Source: Chloroflexota bacterium (GTDB taxonomy: Bacteria > Chloroflexota > Dehalococcoidia > JACQGW01). Taken from it: DNA of 30,671 nucleotides. Each line of letters begins with the position of its first letter. Within the stretch, counting starts at the first letter, position 1. Under the pieces are notes generated by a model, which was not told the origin of the DNA, searched no databases, and saw only the letters and a program-made list of their open reading frames with translations. The position numbers and the translations under genes are program-made. Of this stretch, positions 30,103-30,671 are shown in pieces. The stretch is from contig JACQGW010000144.1 of the NCBI GenBank assembly GCA_016199325.1, positions 1 to 30,671 of the forward strand, given 5' to 3'.

Positions 30103-30671
30103 TCACGACAGTCGATGGATTCGCCGCACCATTTCAAGGATCGGTCGGATGTTCGGCGTGGCTCTCTCCTCGGCCTGCGGCCGCGGCAGATCGTCGACGT
30201 CCAGGTCGCGTCCGAGCATCAGGTCAAACGTGGCCTGGACGCACCGCGGCAGCGCGTCGAGATGGTAGCCGCCCTCCAGACAGAGCGCCAGCCGGCCATC
30301 ACAGCATTCCTCGGCGAGCAACTGCACCGCCTGGACGAGCGCAGCGAATCCGTCCAGCGTCACCTGCATGAAGGCGAGCGGATCCGCCCAGTGGGCGTCG
30401 TAGCCGGCCGAGACGAGGACAAACTGGGGCGCGAAGCGCCGGCCGGCCGGGACCAGCACCTGGTCGGCCACCTCCCGATACTGCAGATCGCCGCAGTACG
30501 CCGGCAGCGGCACGTTGACCGTCGTCCCCACGCCGTCCCCGCGGCCGGTCTCCTCGATGCGCCCGCTGCCCGGGTAGAAGGGGTACTCGTGGACGGAGAA
30601 GTAGAGCACACGAGGGTCCTCGTAGAAGGCTTCCTGCGTGCCGTTGCCGTGGTGGACGTCGAAGTCGACGA
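30103..30671 (-). CDS. Histone deacetylase / acetoin-utilisation family deacetylase, C-terminal part (5'-truncated by window edge)
   Basis: The frame is open through the right edge, with the start outside. The visible 189 residues contain the zinc-site motif VDFDVHHGNGTQ (Asp and His ligands), YFSVHEYPFYPG, the second metal Asp in SAGYDAHWADPL and the catalytic-tyrosine-like LEGGYHLDAL. The family removes acetyl groups from lysine or from small amines such as polyamines (zinc enzyme, cytosol). The bacterial members of this type act on acetylated lysine or N-acetylated small molecules, and there is no clear target in the window. It precedes the coiled-coil gene by eight bases. Confidence 0.92.
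   Translation of the reverse strand, partial: VDFDVHHGNGTQEAFYEDPRVLYFSVHEYPFYPGSGRIEETGRGDGVGTTVNVPLPAYCGDLQYREVADQVLVPAGRRFAPQFVLVSAGYDAHWADPLAFMQVTLDGFAALVQAVQLLAEECCDGRLALCLEGGYHLDALPRCVQATFDLMLGRDLDVDDLPRPQAEERATPNIRPILEMVRRIHRLS

Overview
The window is GC-rich, gene-dense bacterial DNA. It has ordinary sigma70-type promoters (several TTGACN-17/18-TATAAT-like pairs), clear Shine-Dalgarno sites and many 1-20 base gene overlaps. The gene mix suggests a terrestrial or thermophilic bacterium of the Chloroflexota type, perhaps Thermomicrobia-like. It includes a flippase-DPM-type glycosyltransferase fusion, a GT-C membrane protein, a Tat-exported amidase, a lipoprotein deacetylase, ST7-like TPR, single-unit TrkA proteins and a histone-deacetylase-family enzyme. 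That placement is inference from style; there is no rRNA or marker tree here. I see no phage, transposase, CRISPR array or plasmid functions.

Layout. 1-5802 (+): the end of an ABC transporter ATPase, then a translationally coupled trio (flippase-GT2 fusion, GT-C-like membrane protein, UDP-galactopyranose-mutase/protoporphyrinogen-oxidase-like flavoprotein) that looks like a lipid-linked glycan module. 5867-7820 (+): a CoA-transferase and a SnoaL-like protein. 7817-8077 (-): a small XRE regulator whose end is replaced by a repeat. 8348-13392 (-): tRNA-Ser(GCU), miaB, a winged-helix/ST7-TPR protein, a methyltransferase and a PHP phosphoesterase in one direction. 13500-18281 (+): folE behind a near-consensus promoter, a FemAB/BioF2-like acyltransferase, a GT4 glycosyltransferase and murE. 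18312-18480 (+): a compact promoter / 16-codon ORF / hairpin / terminator unit. 18484-18702 (-): a stand-alone MshEN-like mini-protein. 18896-22105 (+): a polysaccharide deacetylase lipoprotein, purM with a long structured leader, and an HNH nuclease. 22102-25154 (-): NUDIX, universal stress protein, two TrkA-type RCK proteins and pheA. 25250-27154 (+): a Tat-exported amidase, probably leaderless. 27081-30671 (-): the end of a histone-deacetylase-family gene, a coiled-coil protein, GT4 and GT2.

The main theme is cell-envelope glycan and peptidoglycan work (at least four glycosyltransferases, murE, amidase, deacetylase, acyltransferase) mixed with housekeeping metabolism (folE, purM, pheA, miaB).

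The most striking non-genic signal is a set of unrelated short, imperfect tandem repeats placed at gene boundaries. At least ten loci belong to about eight sequence families. Several have become coding sequence, supplying new C-terminal tails (miaB, pheA), a new end for the XRE gene, the murE stop codon, the N-terminus of the PHP protein and an in-frame insertion in the flippase-GT2 protein. One of them is a roughly 94-109 base element present twice in the window. Other points worth following are the orphan leader-like unit at 18312-18480, the 25-bp hairpin with an alternative pairing partner ahead of purM, and the tRNA-hairpin-miaB arrangement.
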